Made by a program: the position numbers and the translations under genes
Notes under the pieces: model-generated
Told to the model about the DNA's origin: nothing
The model's database searches: none
Seen by the model: only the letters and a program-made list of their open reading frames with translations
From: Rhizobium albus
GTDB lineage: Bacteria; Pseudomonadota; Alphaproteobacteria; Rhizobiales; Rhizobiaceae
NCBI GenBank assembly: GCA_030160035.1
Contig: BSNO01000003.1
Span: 1,488,001-1,552,000 of the forward strand
Direction: 5' to 3'
Length of the DNA: 64,000 bases
In this document: one piece after another, positions 55,678-64,000 of the stretch
Layout of the letters: each line of letters begins with the position of its first letter
How positions within the stretch are numbered: position 1 is the first letter of the stretch

Positions 55678-56754
55678 ATGAACCAGACAGCTAGACGCCC
55701 GGCGCCCGGAGACATCGCGACTCGCATCGCCATATCCATGCGCCGGCTCAATATCCCTGGTCTGCCCCGCAATTACGAACTCGTCTACGAAGCTTTTGCT
55801 GGCTCCGATCCGGACCTGACAAGGGCTTTTGTAGCGCTTGGCACCAGCCCGACCCAGGCCGATCTCGATGCGCTCGGACGGCAGTTCCTCGTTCACCATC
55901 ACGGCCAGGGCATCGTCGCCGATGCGCAGGAGACGATTTCTCGGAACATCGAGGAATGCCTGCAACTGTTGCGACGGGAACAATCAAAGCTTGAAAATTA
56001 TGGTCGCACGCTCGGCCGTGCGAATGCCGAGATGGTCGACCCGGAGTCCCTGCGGGTCGACATCATCCGCAACTTCATCACCATTCTCACCACGGCGACG
56101 GATAGCACGATCAATGACTCGCGTGCGGTCATCAACGGCATGGTCGGCCATGCCAGCGAAATCACCCGCGTCCGCAGCGAGTTGGACGAGTACAAGCGCA
56201 TGGCCCATACCGACGTCATGACGCAGCTGTCCAATCGCCGGGCGTTCGACGACATGATGGCGCAGATCTACAGCGATCAGAAGTCCGCGATGTACTTCGC
56301 CCTCGTGATTGCCGACATCGACAAGTTCAAGCGCATCAACGATACCTTCGGCCATCCGGTCGGCGACAAGGTCATCAAGCTCATCGGCAGCCTGTTTCGG
56401 GCGGCATTGCGCAAGGATGTCTTCATCGCCCGTACCGGCGGCGAGGAGTTCGGCTTCATCCTGGCTGGCACGACCGCAGCCGAGACGATGAGCATCGCCA
56501 ACCGCATCCGCACGACCGTGGAACAGACGCCCTTCGTCAACCAGCGCACCGGGACCGACTACGGCCCGGTCACCCTCTCCATGGGTGTCTGCATGGCCGC
56601 GGACGCCGAAAATGAGAGCGACCTCTACCGCAAGGCCGACGCCGCGCTTTACGCGTCGAAGAATGCGGGGCGCAATCGCGTCACAATGCACATGCCGGGC
56701 GCTGATGGCGAATTGTCCGAAGCGCGCGCCATGTACCGTAAGATCTCTGCCTGA
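55678..56754 (+). CDS. Diguanylate cyclase (GGDEF)
   Basis: 358 residues, soluble. An N-terminal helical region (about 1-180) with no recognised sensor domain precedes a GGDEF domain with YKRMAHTDVMTQLSNRRAFD, IADIDKFKRINDTFGHPVGD and the active loop RTGGEEFGFIL. The allosteric RxxD inhibition site is degenerate: the four residues at its position are RKDV. The active-site signature is intact, so c-di-GMP synthesis is expected, probably without product inhibition. Confidence 0.93.
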   Translation: MNQTARRPAPGDIATRIAISMRRLNIPGLPRNYELVYEAFAGSDPDLTRAFVALGTSPTQADLDALGRQFLVHHHGQGIVADAQETISRNIEECLQLLRREQSKLENYGRTLGRANAEMVDPESLRVDIIRNFITILTTATDSTINDSRAVINGMVGHASEITRVRSELDEYKRMAHTDVMTQLSNRRAFDDMMAQIYSDQKSAMYFALVIADIDKFKRINDTFGHPVGDKVIKLIGSLFRAALRKDVFIARTGGEEFGFILAGTTAAETMSIANRIRTTVEQTPFVNQRTGTDYGPVTLSMGVCMAADAENESDLYRKADAALYASKNAGRNRVTMHMPGADGELSEARAMYRKISA

Positions 56755-56772
56755 TCACGCGATCAGGCAGAG
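56745..56772. terminator. 12-bp hairpin at the end of the GGDEF gene
   Basis: CTCTGCCTGATC and GATCAGGCAGAG form a perfect stem with a 4-base loop. The arm includes the GGDEF stop codon (56752-56754). It lies between convergent genes; no U-run follows. Confidence 0.5.
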
Positions 56773-56780
56773 CAACCGAT

Positions 56781-57179
56781 CTAGCTTCGCCTAGCCAGGC
56801 GCACCGGATCGCGCGATAGGCCCTTGGCGTCGAGGTCGGCCAGATAATCGGCCCATCGTGTTTCCCGCTCGCGCCCCAGTTCTCGCAGGAACGACCAGGA
56901 GAAGATCCCGGAATTGTGCATGTCGTCGAAGGTGATCCTGACCGCATAGTGGCCGACCGGGTCGATCGTCATGATGGCGACGTCGCGCTTGCCATAGACC
57001 GTGATGGCCTGTCCGGGACCATGGCCCTGCACTTCCGCAGACGGCGAACAGACCCGGAGCAGTTCCGCCTCGAGCGCGTAGCTCTCGGCATCACCGAAGC
57101 GCACGGTCAGAAGCTTCCGATCCTTCGATACGCGCAACTCCTGTGGAGCGTCCTGGCTTTGCTCGGTCGCGCTCATCAT
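56781..57179 (-). CDS. DUF971 protein (gamma-butyrobetaine hydroxylase-like N-terminal domain)
   Basis: 132-residue stand-alone DUF971 protein. Family features are LTVRFGDAESYALEAELLRV, the SPSAEVQGHGPG turn, VGHYAVRITFDDMHNSGIF and SWSFLRELGRERETRWADYL. The family is linked to iron-sulfur or molybdenum-cofactor metabolism by gene neighbourhood; here it is divergent from moaA, 142 bases away. Molecular function is unproven. Confidence 0.88.
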   Translation of the reverse strand: MMSATEQSQDAPQELRVSKDRKLLTVRFGDAESYALEAELLRVCSPSAEVQGHGPGQAITVYGKRDVAIMTIDPVGHYAVRITFDDMHNSGIFSWSFLRELGRERETRWADYLADLDAKGLSRDPVRLARRS

Positions 57180-57321
57180 TCTCGTCCTTTCGTCGATACC
57201 GGCTTTTCCTTAGTCGCCTTTAGCGTCTAAAGCCAAGTTTCCGTGACCGGCAAGGCAGAACCTTGGTCGCGCCTTGACGCGGCGCCCCATCGTCGCAACA
57301 TAGGGCGCAGGGAGAAATGCA

Positions 57322-58371
57322 TTGAACCAGTTCAACAATTCCACGACAGGTGCACGCCCGCTCGCCGTCACCGAGCCACCGATGATCGATCCCTTCGGTC
57401 GCGCCATCAGCTATCTGCGCGTGTCGGTGACGGATCGTTGCGACTTCCGCTGCACCTATTGCATGGCGGAGAACATGACGTTTCTCCCGAAGAAGGACCT
57501 GCTGTCGCTCGAGGAACTCGACCGCCTCTGCACGGTGTTCATCGAAAAGGGCGTCCGCAGGCTGCGTCTCACCGGCGGCGAGCCGCTGGTGCGTAAGAAC
57601 ATCATGCATCTCATCCGCGATCTCTCGCGGCACCTGAAATCCGGTGCTCTCGAGGAATTGACGCTGACCACAAACGGCTCGCAGCTCTCGCGTTTTGCCG
57701 CTGAGCTCGCCGAATGTGGTGTGCGCCGCATCAACGTATCTCTCGATACGCTTGACCCCGACAAGTTTCGCCAGATCACCCGCTGGGGCGAGCTTTCGCG
57801 CGTTCTGGAAGGCATCGAAGCGGCCCAGGCGGCTGGCATTCACGTCAAGATCAATGCCGTGGCGCTCAAGGGTTTCAACAACGCCGAAATACCCGAGATG
57901 ATCCGCTGGGCCCATGGCAAGGGCATGGACATGACGGTCATCGAAACGATGCCAATGGGCGAGATCGACGAGGACCGGACCGACCACTATCTGCCGCTCT
58001 CGCTGCTGCGCGCCGACCTTGCCCGGCAGTTCACGATGATCGACATTCCCTACAAGACCGGCGGCCCGGCGCGATACGTCGAAATTGCCGAAACCGGCGG
58101 CCGCCTTGGCTTCATCACGCCGATGACGCACAATTTCTGCGAAAGCTGCAACCGGGTGCGCCTCACCTGCACGGGAACGCTGTTCATGTGCCTCGGCCAG
58201 GAGGATGCCGCAGATCTTCGCGCCGCATTGCGCGCCTCGGAAGGCAACGGTCTCGTCTCCGAGGCGATCAACGAAGCGATCGGCCGCAAGCCGAAGGGTC
58301 ATGACTTCGTCATCGACCGGCGCAACAATCGCCCGGCCGTTTCCCGCCACATGAGCGTCACGGGCGGCTGA
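57322..58371 (+). CDS. moaA: GTP 3',8-cyclase MoaA
   Basis: 349-residue radical-SAM enzyme for the first step of molybdopterin synthesis. The SAM cluster is CDFRCTYC, the second cluster is in [15 protein letters not shown] (cysteines plus one in LFMCLG), and GGEPLVRK follows. It ends in the required Gly-Gly (SVTGG). TTG at 57322 has AGGGAG eight bases upstream; the first in-frame ATG is at 57382. The other moa genes are not in the window. Confidence 0.95.
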   Translation: MNQFNNSTTGARPLAVTEPPMIDPFGRAISYLRVSVTDRCDFRCTYCMAENMTFLPKKDLLSLEELDRLCTVFIEKGVRRLRLTGGEPLVRKNIMHLIRDLSRHLKSGALEELTLTTNGSQLSRFAAELAECGVRRINVSLDTLDPDKFRQITRWGELSRVLEGIEAAQAAGIHVKINAVALKGFNNAEIPEMIRWAHGKGMDMTVIETMPMGEIDEDRTDHYLPLSLLRADLARQFTMIDIPYKTGGPARYVEIAETGGRLGFITPMTHNFCESCNRVRLTCTGTLFMCLGQEDAADLRAALRASEGNGLVSEAINEAIGRKPKGHDFVIDRRNNRPAVSRHMSVTGG

Positions 58372-58397
58372 CGAAACCATCTCTTACCGGAGTGATG

Positions 58398-59426
58398 ATG
58401 GTGCGACTGGGAAAGGCGATGCGACGGCTGCTTCTCCTGCTCGCTGCAGTCATCTTCGTCCTCTTCGTGATGTGGACGCTCGGCCCGCGCCCTGATGTCG
58501 ATACCACCGTAAGCTTCGAGGCGGCGTCGATCGAGGCCGATCTGGATGCCTATCTGGAGCGCACGGAGGCCGCCTTCGGTGACATCCGGCCGAACCAGAG
58601 CAAGCAGATCGTGTGGGCCGACCCGGCAACGAAACAAGCGACACCCATTTCCCTCGTCTATGTCCATGGCTTCTCGGCTTCGCCGACGGAGTTGCGCCCG
58701 CTACCGGATCTGGTTGCGCAATCGCTTGGGGCGAATCTGTTCTTCACGCGACTGGCCGGCCATGGCCGGACCGGCGATGCGATGGCCGAGGCCACGGTGA
58801 ATCAATGGGTGAATGATATCGCGGAAGCCATTGAGATCGGGCGCCGTTTGGGTGATCGCGTGGTCTTGATGGGGACATCGACGGGCGCGACGCTCGTGAC
58901 CTGGGCGATGACCCAGCCAGACCTCGCCGACGATGTCGCGGCCACCGTGATGATTTCACCGAACTTCGGCCTCGCCGCGTCCGGCTCCGGCATCCTCACA
59001 ATGCCCTGGGGCGGTCAACTGGCCGACCTCCTGATCGGAAGCTCCCGCAGCTTCGCGCCGAGAAATGCGGCGCATGCGGCGAATTGGACAACGACGTACC
59101 CGACGGCAGCGCTCTTGCCGATGGCCGCGCTCGTGGATCTGGCTGGGCAAGCGCCGGTGGAGACGATCGAGGTCCCCACGCTCTTCGTCTATTCCGAGGA
59201 TGACGCCATCGTGCGTCCGGAGAGGACGGCCGCGATGGCGACCCGATGGGGCGCACCGACGAAGACCTTGCTGTTTACGGAGAGCGACGATCCGCAAAAT
59301 CATCTGGTCGCCGGCGACATCATCTCACCGTCGACCACCGCGTCGCTTGCAGCAGCGATCGTCGACTATCTGGAGACGCTTGAACTTAGCCGCTCGCCGG
59401 GCCTCGCATCACGCGAGAACATGTAG
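58398..59426 (+). CDS. Membrane-anchored alpha/beta hydrolase
   Basis: 342 residues. An N-terminal membrane anchor (RRLLLLLAAVIFVLFVMWTL) precedes an alpha/beta-hydrolase fold with the oxyanion-hole VYVHGFSASPTE, nucleophile serine in VLMGTSTGATL, acid in FVYSEDDAIV and histidine in DDPQNHLVAGD. Likely periplasmic lipase or esterase-like, substrate unknown. Of three nested starts, ATG at 58398 has GGAG five bases upstream. Its 3' end overlaps the convergent MFS gene by 61 bases. It follows moaA by 26 bases. Confidence 0.83.
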   Translation: MVRLGKAMRRLLLLLAAVIFVLFVMWTLGPRPDVDTTVSFEAASIEADLDAYLERTEAAFGDIRPNQSKQIVWADPATKQATPISLVYVHGFSASPTELRPLPDLVAQSLGANLFFTRLAGHGRTGDAMAEATVNQWVNDIAEAIEIGRRLGDRVVLMGTSTGATLVTWAMTQPDLADDVAATVMISPNFGLAASGSGILTMPWGGQLADLLIGSSRSFAPRNAAHAANWTTTYPTAALLPMAALVDLAGQAPVETIEVPTLFVYSEDDAIVRPERTAAMATRWGAPTKTLLFTESDDPQNHLVAGDIISPSTTASLAAAIVDYLETLELSRSPGLASRENM

Positions 59427-60580
59427 ATCGCAAGTCCGACGGCGAGCAGCAGCGCGTAGAAGCCGAACAGCGTCGAATAGGCCGATGCAGGGTCGGCGCC
59501 ATCATAGGCGGAACCGAAAACCGGCCCTGTGGCGAACTGGATGAGCCCTGCGCCACCGATCGAGAAAAAATTCATCAGCGTCACGCCACGCCCGGTCAAA
59601 TGTGCCGGGAAGAACGCACGCGCATGCGCCATCAGAACTCCGTAGCTCGTGCCGAACAGCCCGATCGCGACCAGCGCGGCAGCGGCGAACGCGAAGGGTG
59701 GCATCGGCACCAGGACCAGGGCCACGAGAATGGAGAAACTCGCCGCATTGCCGCCGAACGCGACCCATTTGCGGGTGCGCAGCAGCGTATCGAGTGGACC
59801 GTAGGCGAAGCTGCCAATGACCATGGCGATTGCCATGGTCAGCGCCACATTGCCGATCAACAGCGACCCTGCCCCATAAACCTGGTCCAGATAAGGCCCC
59901 GCCCACAAGCCACGGATCGTCGCCGCCGGCGCGTAGTTGACGGCGGTAAGCGGGATGATCGCCCAAAGAACCGGCATTTTTAATAGGTCGATATATCCCT
60001 TGAGGCCGCTCGACTGGCCATCGGATTCGAGTTTCTCTGGATCGCGTACCAGCACGAAGATCGCGACAGCCACCATGAGGCTGATCGCCCCCAGCGCCGC
60101 CATGGATGTTCGCCACCCGAAGAATTCTACCGAAGCGGCGAGCGGTGCGGCGCCGAGCACGTTGCCGGCATTGCCGATCGCGATGAACCAGGAGGCAAAG
60201 ACGGCAAATCGCAGCGGTGAATACAGTCGCGCGAAGATGAAAAGCGACGCCATCAGAAGCGGCGAGCAGCCGATACCGATCAGCGCCATGGCCAGGATGA
60301 TCGAGCCGGGCGTTTCGGCCGTCGCGAAGATCATCGCCCCACCCGCACCGCCAAGAGCCAAGAGCAAGGACGCCGTCCGCCGCGGACCATAGCGATCGAG
60401 CCAGGTGCCCACTGCAAACTGCATGAGCGCGAAGGTGACGAACCAGATCCCCGAGGCCAGCGACAATTGCGCATTGGTCATCCCGAGATCGGCCGAGAGC
60501 GTCGGCGTCAGTACAGCCAGAAACGACCGGAAGAACTGGGACAGAATATAGGACAGCGAGAGCGCAATCAGTCCGGCCAT
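59366..60580 (-). CDS. MFS transporter
   Basis: 404-residue major-facilitator permease with twelve predicted helices. The loop 2-3 motif is WLDRYGPRRTASLLLALGG. The sequence resembles the nitrate/nitrite- and sugar-acid-like MFS members, but no substrate-specific motif stands out. Convergent overlap of 61 bases with the hydrolase gene. Confidence 0.9.
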   Translation of the reverse strand: MAGLIALSLSYILSQFFRSFLAVLTPTLSADLGMTNAQLSLASGIWFVTFALMQFAVGTWLDRYGPRRTASLLLALGGAGGAMIFATAETPGSIILAMALIGIGCSPLLMASLFIFARLYSPLRFAVFASWFIAIGNAGNVLGAAPLAASVEFFGWRTSMAALGAISLMVAVAIFVLVRDPEKLESDGQSSGLKGYIDLLKMPVLWAIIPLTAVNYAPAATIRGLWAGPYLDQVYGAGSLLIGNVALTMAIAMVIGSFAYGPLDTLLRTRKWVAFGGNAASFSILVALVLVPMPPFAFAAAALVAIGLFGTSYGVLMAHARAFFPAHLTGRGVTLMNFFSIGGAGLIQFATGPVFGSAYDGADPASAYSTLFGFYALLLAVGLAIYMFSRDARPGERLSSSVSR

Positions 60581-60727
60581 GGATCAGGCATCCGTTGCAA
60601 GCGAAAGTGGCACGTCGACCACGATTCACCCGTGCTCGCGGCGTCGAACTGTCTGTGTCACCATTTGGCCATAATGGCAACGATGCGGGCACTTGCCCAA
60701 AAGTTGGTCAACAAACCCGAGGATGCC

Positions 60728-60812
60728 TGGTGCGGGCGGCGGGACTCGAACCCGCACGACCCAGGGTCTCGGGATTTTAAGTCCCGTGTGTCTACCATTC
60801 CACCACGCCCGC
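60728..60812 (-). tRNA. tRNA-Leu(TAA)
   Basis: An 85-base class II tRNA with encoded CCA. The acceptor is GCGGGCG with CGCCCGC, discriminator A. The anticodon stem CGGGA/TCCCG encloses CTTAAAA, anticodon TAA. The T-arm GCGGG-TTCGAGT-CCCGC and a long variable arm are present. Confidence 0.96.
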
Positions 60813-60967
60813 ACGCGGGGCAAATCAATAGCTTGGCGCAGTGCGCGGCGAAAGTCCCCCAGCGAGATTTCGAATTGATGGACGATGAAGATGCCCAGGC
60901 TTTCTGAAACGCAATCTTAAGATGTATCGGCGCAATTGGCGGGTGCAATAGAAGGTATACCCCGTCC

Positions 60968-62116
60968 ATGAGCATGATGCTGAGACGGGTCGTGCGCATG
61001 ATGCGCGACCAAAATGGCTCGTTCGCCATTCAATTGGCATTGTTGTTGCCCCTGCTTTTTGGGGTGGCATCGTTGGCTATCGACTACACGCGAGCACTCT
61101 CCTTCCGCAGCCACGCCGCAAACGCGGCCGATGCGGCAACGCTTGCTGCGGCGTCGAAGCTCGCGCTTGGCGACTTCAGCGAAGACGACGCCAGGGAGCT
61201 CGCCGAAGTCTTCTTTTTTGCGCAGTTGAGCCAGAGCAGCTCGGTAAAGGCGACAGAGCTCGCCTCCCTCAAACCGCAGATCGTGGCCGAACTGGATGAT
61301 GCCCGCGGCGGGCGTACGGCAGAAGTCCGTCTCTCCGTCGATGGCGCCGTTCAGATGATGTTTCCGAGCTGGCTGATACCCGGCGACAGCCTCTCGTTTC
61401 ACACCGAGAGCGTGTCAGTCAGTTCGAGCGAGACCCACAGCGCCTTCTCGATGATGCTCGTGCTCGATCAGTCGGGATCGATGATCGAGTGCGTCGTATC
61501 GCTGGGTTTCTTCAACATCCGCATTCAGGATCAGCAGCGGTGCGACGCCATGGGACAAACGACCCGCCTCACCTCCCTCCAACGCGCCGTTGCCAATCTC
61601 AGCCAAAAGCTCACAATCGCGGATCCGGAAATGAATTACGTCCGCATGGGCGCCACGACCTACGCGGAGAAAATAAAAGCTGAGCGTCTTCCCGTTTGGG
61701 GCACGGCCAGCACGTCGCAATTCGTGCAGACGATCCGGGCAGGCGGCAACACCGACTCCTCGGACGCTTTCAATGCCGCGTACAAGGCGGTGATACGTGA
61801 TCAAGAACGTACGGAACATAAGAACCGTAATGGCCAAGAGCAGCCTGCGCGCATCATTCTGTTCATGACCGACGGCGAGAACAACAATGCCCCGGATACG
61901 CGCTACACACTCAACCGTTGCGCCGATGCAAAACAGGCAGACGTCATCATCTATTCCGTGGCATTCGAAGCCACCCGCGGCGGTCAAGCCATGCTGAGGG
62001 AATGTGCGTCGAGCGCCGATCACTATTTCGAAGCGGCCAATGCCGATCAGTTGATGGCGGCTTTCGAGCGCATCGGCGCCGAGGCTGCAAATCTTCTCGT
62101 CCGGGTCGCGCGCTGA
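60968..62116 (+). CDS. TadG-like protein with pilin-type N-terminus and vWA domain
   Basis: 382 residues. A TadE/TadG-type N-terminal membrane helix (QNGSFAIQLALLLPLLFGVA, SLAIDYTRA) places the rest outside the cytoplasmic membrane. A vWA domain from about residue 160 has the MIDAS motif DQSGSM, T in MGATTYAEK-like strand and D in FMTDGENNN. Two cysteines inside and near the insertion after MIDAS (IECVV, QRCDAM) may pair. It is a lone gene; the tad secretion genes are not in the window. Confidence 0.87.
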   Translation: MSMMLRRVVRMMRDQNGSFAIQLALLLPLLFGVASLAIDYTRALSFRSHAANAADAATLAAASKLALGDFSEDDARELAEVFFFAQLSQSSSVKATELASLKPQIVAELDDARGGRTAEVRLSVDGAVQMMFPSWLIPGDSLSFHTESVSVSSSETHSAFSMMLVLDQSGSMIECVVSLGFFNIRIQDQQRCDAMGQTTRLTSLQRAVANLSQKLTIADPEMNYVRMGATTYAEKIKAERLPVWGTASTSQFVQTIRAGGNTDSSDAFNAAYKAVIRDQERTEHKNRNGQEQPARIILFMTDGENNNAPDTRYTLNRCADAKQADVIIYSVAFEATRGGQAMLRECASSADHYFEAANADQLMAAFERIGAEAANLLVRVAR

Positions 62117-62130
62117 CCTCCACAAACGAA

Positions 62131-62160
62131 ATGGGGCCGCCCCTTTCGGGACGACCCCAT
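62131..62160 (+). terminator. Hairpin between the TadG-like gene and wrbA
   Basis: ATGGGGCCGCCCC and GGGACGACCCCAT pair with two internal mismatches and a short TTTC loop, between convergent genes. A weak U-run at best. Confidence 0.4.
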
Positions 62161-62183
62161 CATCATGGTCGCAGAGCTGCGTC

Positions 62184-62780
62184 TTAGGCGAGCTTGGCCG
62201 CGATCTTTGCGACGTGCTCGCCCTGATAGCGCGCACCGTCGAGCTCGATGGCGGAAGGCTGGCGCGAGCCGTCACCGGCTGCAATCGTCGTGGCGCCGTA
62301 AGGCGAGCCGCCCTTGACTTCTTCCACGCCCATCTGGCCCTGGAAGGCATAGGGCAGACCGACGATGACCATCCCGTGGTGCAGCAGCACCGTGTGGAAG
62401 CTGGTCAGCGTGGTTTCCTGGCCACCATGCTGGGTGGCCGACGAGGTGAAGGCCGAGCCGACCTTGCCGACGAGCTTGCCTTCGGCCCAGAGCGCACCGG
62501 TCTGGTCCAGGAAGTTCTTCATCTGCGCGGCCATGTTGCCGTAGCGGGTGGGGGTACCGAAGATGATCGCATCGTAGTCGGCGAGCTCGTTCGGCGATGC
62601 GATCGGCGCCTCCTGCTCGAGCTTGTAGTGATAGGCCTTCGCAACATCGTCCGGCACGAGTTCAGGCACGCGCTTGACGGTCACCTCGGCGCCGCCCTTG
62701 CGCGCGCCTTCCGCGACGGCATGCGCCATCTGCTCGATGTGTCCCCAGGTCGAGTAATAAAGTACGAGCACCTTGGCCAT
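62184..62780 (-). CDS. wrbA: NAD(P)H:quinone oxidoreductase WrbA
   Basis: 198-residue flavodoxin-like quinone reductase, type IV. FMN-binding loops are [28 protein letters not shown] and [14 protein letters not shown]. It ends [20 protein letters not shown]-like with the expected length. AAGGAG lies nine bases before the ATG at 62778-62780. The long open frame upstream is an artefact of the divergent gene. Confidence 0.96.
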   Translation of the reverse strand: MAKVLVLYYSTWGHIEQMAHAVAEGARKGGAEVTVKRVPELVPDDVAKAYHYKLEQEAPIASPNELADYDAIIFGTPTRYGNMAAQMKNFLDQTGALWAEGKLVGKVGSAFTSSATQHGGQETTLTSFHTVLLHHGMVIVGLPYAFQGQMGVEEVKGGSPYGATTIAAGDGSRQPSAIELDGARYQGEHVAKIAAKLA

Positions 62781-62978
62781 TGCGTCAGCTCCTTGTAGTG
62801 AGATTGAAAGGCCCGGCGATGGCCGGTTCGGAATGGTGGCGGCACGATAGCCAAACGATCGTTCAGCGAAAGCCATCAGGTCATCAACGGATTGTTCACA
62901 GTTAGGTTCAATCAGCCAGGTGATCCGATGCGTATGGATGCTTTTGTCCGGGACGTTAGCAAGAATGAGCAGGGGACG

Positions 62979-63746
62979 ATGAGCGAAAAGCCGAGTGACG
63001 CAGGCGCAATGGACACGATCACCGCAGCCATGCTTGCCATCGGCGATGAGCTTCTGTCCGGCCGCACGAAAGACCGCAATATCGGCCATCTCGCCGACAT
63101 GATGACGGCCGCCGGGATCGACCTCAAGGAAGTGCGCATCGTCTCCGACGATCACCACGCGATCGTCGAGGCCGTGCGGGCCCTGTCGAAGCGCTATACC
63201 TATCTCTTCACATCGGGTGGAATCGGCCCCACCCATGACGACATCACCGCCGATGCGATTGCGGATGCCGTCGGGCGGGAATGCACCCATGATCCCGCGG
63301 CAATGGCGCTGTTGGCCGACCACTATGCCGGCCGAGGACTGGAATTCACCGAGGCGCGACAGCGCATGGCGCGCATGCCGGTCGGCGCCGCCCATATCGA
63401 AAACCCGGTTTCGAAAGCGCCGGGCTTCATCGTGGACAACATTCACGTCATGGCCGGCGTGCCGTCCGTCTTCCAGGCGATGCTCGACAACGTCATGCCC
63501 ACATTGAAGACCGGAGCGAAGATCCACTCGCTCTCGGTTGCCTGCCCCTATGGCGAGGGCGACATCGGTGGTCCACTTGCCGCGATTCAGAAGGCGCATC
63601 CGAACGTGGTCATCGGCTCCTACCCACGGTACGACGGCAAGCGCTTCTCCACCGAGATCGTCGCACGCTCCCGTGATCTTCAAGCCGCGCAAGCCGCACA
63701 GGATGCCATCGCTGCCATGATCGACGCGATCGTCCCGAACGACTGA
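62979..63746 (+). CDS. Molybdopterin-binding (CinA N-terminal-like) protein
   Basis: 255-residue MoCF-biosynthesis-fold protein resembling the N-terminal half of CinA. It begins with [19 protein letters not shown] and has [20 protein letters not shown], the MoaB/MogA-like binding loop, and [16 protein letters not shown]. The CinA-C amidohydrolase domain is absent and encoded at 28385. Start chosen at ATG 62979 with AGGGGA nearby; the open frame extends to 62892. Function in rhizobia is not established; pyrophosphatase activity is known for full CinA relatives. Confidence 0.87.
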   Translation: MSEKPSDAGAMDTITAAMLAIGDELLSGRTKDRNIGHLADMMTAAGIDLKEVRIVSDDHHAIVEAVRALSKRYTYLFTSGGIGPTHDDITADAIADAVGRECTHDPAAMALLADHYAGRGLEFTEARQRMARMPVGAAHIENPVSKAPGFIVDNIHVMAGVPSVFQAMLDNVMPTLKTGAKIHSLSVACPYGEGDIGGPLAAIQKAHPNVVIGSYPRYDGKRFSTEIVARSRDLQAAQAAQDAIAAMIDAIVPND

Positions 63747-63818
63747 TGGGCCACGCGCTTGCGCCAACCAGGCGTTCCCGCTATTGGCCTCGCACCCTCA
63801 ACGCCGGAGCCTCTCTTC

Positions 63819-64000
63819 ATGTCGCTGCCAGACAAGGCCTTTCCCGTCTCCTGGGACCAGTTCCACCGCGATGCGCGCGCGCTCGCCTGGCGCCTGTCGG
63901 GCAATGGAACGCAGTGGAAGGCGATCGTCTGCATCACGCGTGGTGGCCTCGTGCCGGCCGCCATCATCGCGCGCGAGCTTGGCATTCGCATGATCGAGAC
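63819..64000 (+). CDS. gpt: Xanthine-guanine phosphoribosyltransferase, 3' end outside window
   Basis: The first 60 codons of a purine-salvage phosphoribosyltransferase that converts xanthine or guanine to the nucleotide. The N-terminus ([20 protein letters not shown]) and the [19 protein letters not shown] segment match Gpt of rhizobia. The PRPP loop lies beyond the window. It follows the CinA-N-like gene by 72 bases. Confidence 0.85.
   Translation, partial: MSLPDKAFPVSWDQFHRDARALAWRLSGNGTQWKAIVCITRGGLVPAAIIARELGIRMIE

Noticed and set aside
12433-60812. CRISPR arrays, insertion sequences or prophage
   Set aside because: No regularly spaced repeats, transposase or phage structural genes were found anywhere in the window.
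62184-63767. A 527-residue open frame reading through wrbA upstream
   Set aside because: The part beyond 62780 is antisense to the CinA-N-like gene, and wrbA has its own ATG with AAGGAG.

Overview
The window is a gene-dense, high-GC chromosomal segment of an alphaproteobacterium, most likely order Hyphomicrobiales (Rhizobiales). The reasons are the dusB-ntrB-ntrC-ntrY-ntrX order, a fused ispDF, hfq-hflX beside a D-amino-acid transaminase gene, a small phasin, ClpS/ClpA, and DUF1489, DUF971 and J-domain genes arranged as in rhizobia. Most of it is core chromosome. I see no phage genes, transposases or CRISPR array. The first gene (dat) and the last gene (gpt) are cut by the window edges.

Layout. 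1-2.4 kb: dat (partial), hfq, hflX on the + strand. 2.5-12.2 kb, - strand: mazG; then a tightly overlapping run (here in genomic order, transcribed right to left) of ybaK-like, MBL hydrolase, tatD, metG, holB, tmk, D,D-carboxypeptidase; then rlpA and a small secreted protein. 12.4-19.1 kb: tRNA-Ser(TGA) followed by a seven-gene - strand operon for guanidine. 19.1-27 kb, - strand: a small unknown gene, then ntrX, ntrY, ntrC, ntrB and dusB, the nitrogen-control locus. 27.2-33 kb: ispDF and pncC (+), azlCD (-), clpS-clpA (-). 33-45 kb: phasin, a SPOR-tailed D,D-carboxypeptidase, J-domain/vWA/DUF1489 genes, sdaA, a 34-residue membrane peptide, DUF599, aldo/keto reductase, DUF1624, MerR, mgtE, DUF1003. 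45-64 kb: tRNA-Leu(GAG), lipB, pccA, DMT exporter, XRE regulator, frmA, gph, L,D-transpeptidase, class I fumarase, diguanylate cyclase, DUF971, moaA, alpha/beta hydrolase, MFS permease, tRNA-Leu(TAA), a TadG-like vWA protein, wrbA, a CinA-N-like protein and partial gpt.

The standout is the guanidine operon (about 12.56-19.04 kb). A near-consensus sigma-54 promoter (TGGCACG-N4-TTGCT) predicts a transcript start about 17 bases before a clear guanidine-I (ykkC) riboswitch. Downstream are a periplasmic binding protein of the urea-carboxylase-associated ABC family, a 2-oxoglutarate/Fe(II) oxygenase of the isopenicillin-N-synthase/ethylene-forming-enzyme type, a 230-residue protein I do not recognise, the ABC permease and ATPase, a ureohydrolase with the features of the nickel guanidine hydrolase (GdmH), and a protein with an extremely histidine-rich N-terminus. 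The inferred working model is import of guanidine or a guanidino compound, release of guanidine by the oxygenase, hydrolysis by GdmH, and metal delivery by the His-rich protein. Expression would be gated by nitrogen status (sigma-54/NtrC) and by guanidine (riboswitch). The operon lies directly downstream of ntrX, at a point where the usual rhizobial ntrX-hfq linkage has been broken.

Other signals worth attention are two 13-bp repeats placed over the phasin promoter at 30-bp spacing, a CtrA-type TTAA-N7-TTAA box at 39.37 kb, the two halves of CinA encoded 34 kb apart, and a GGDEF protein lacking the RxxD inhibition site.
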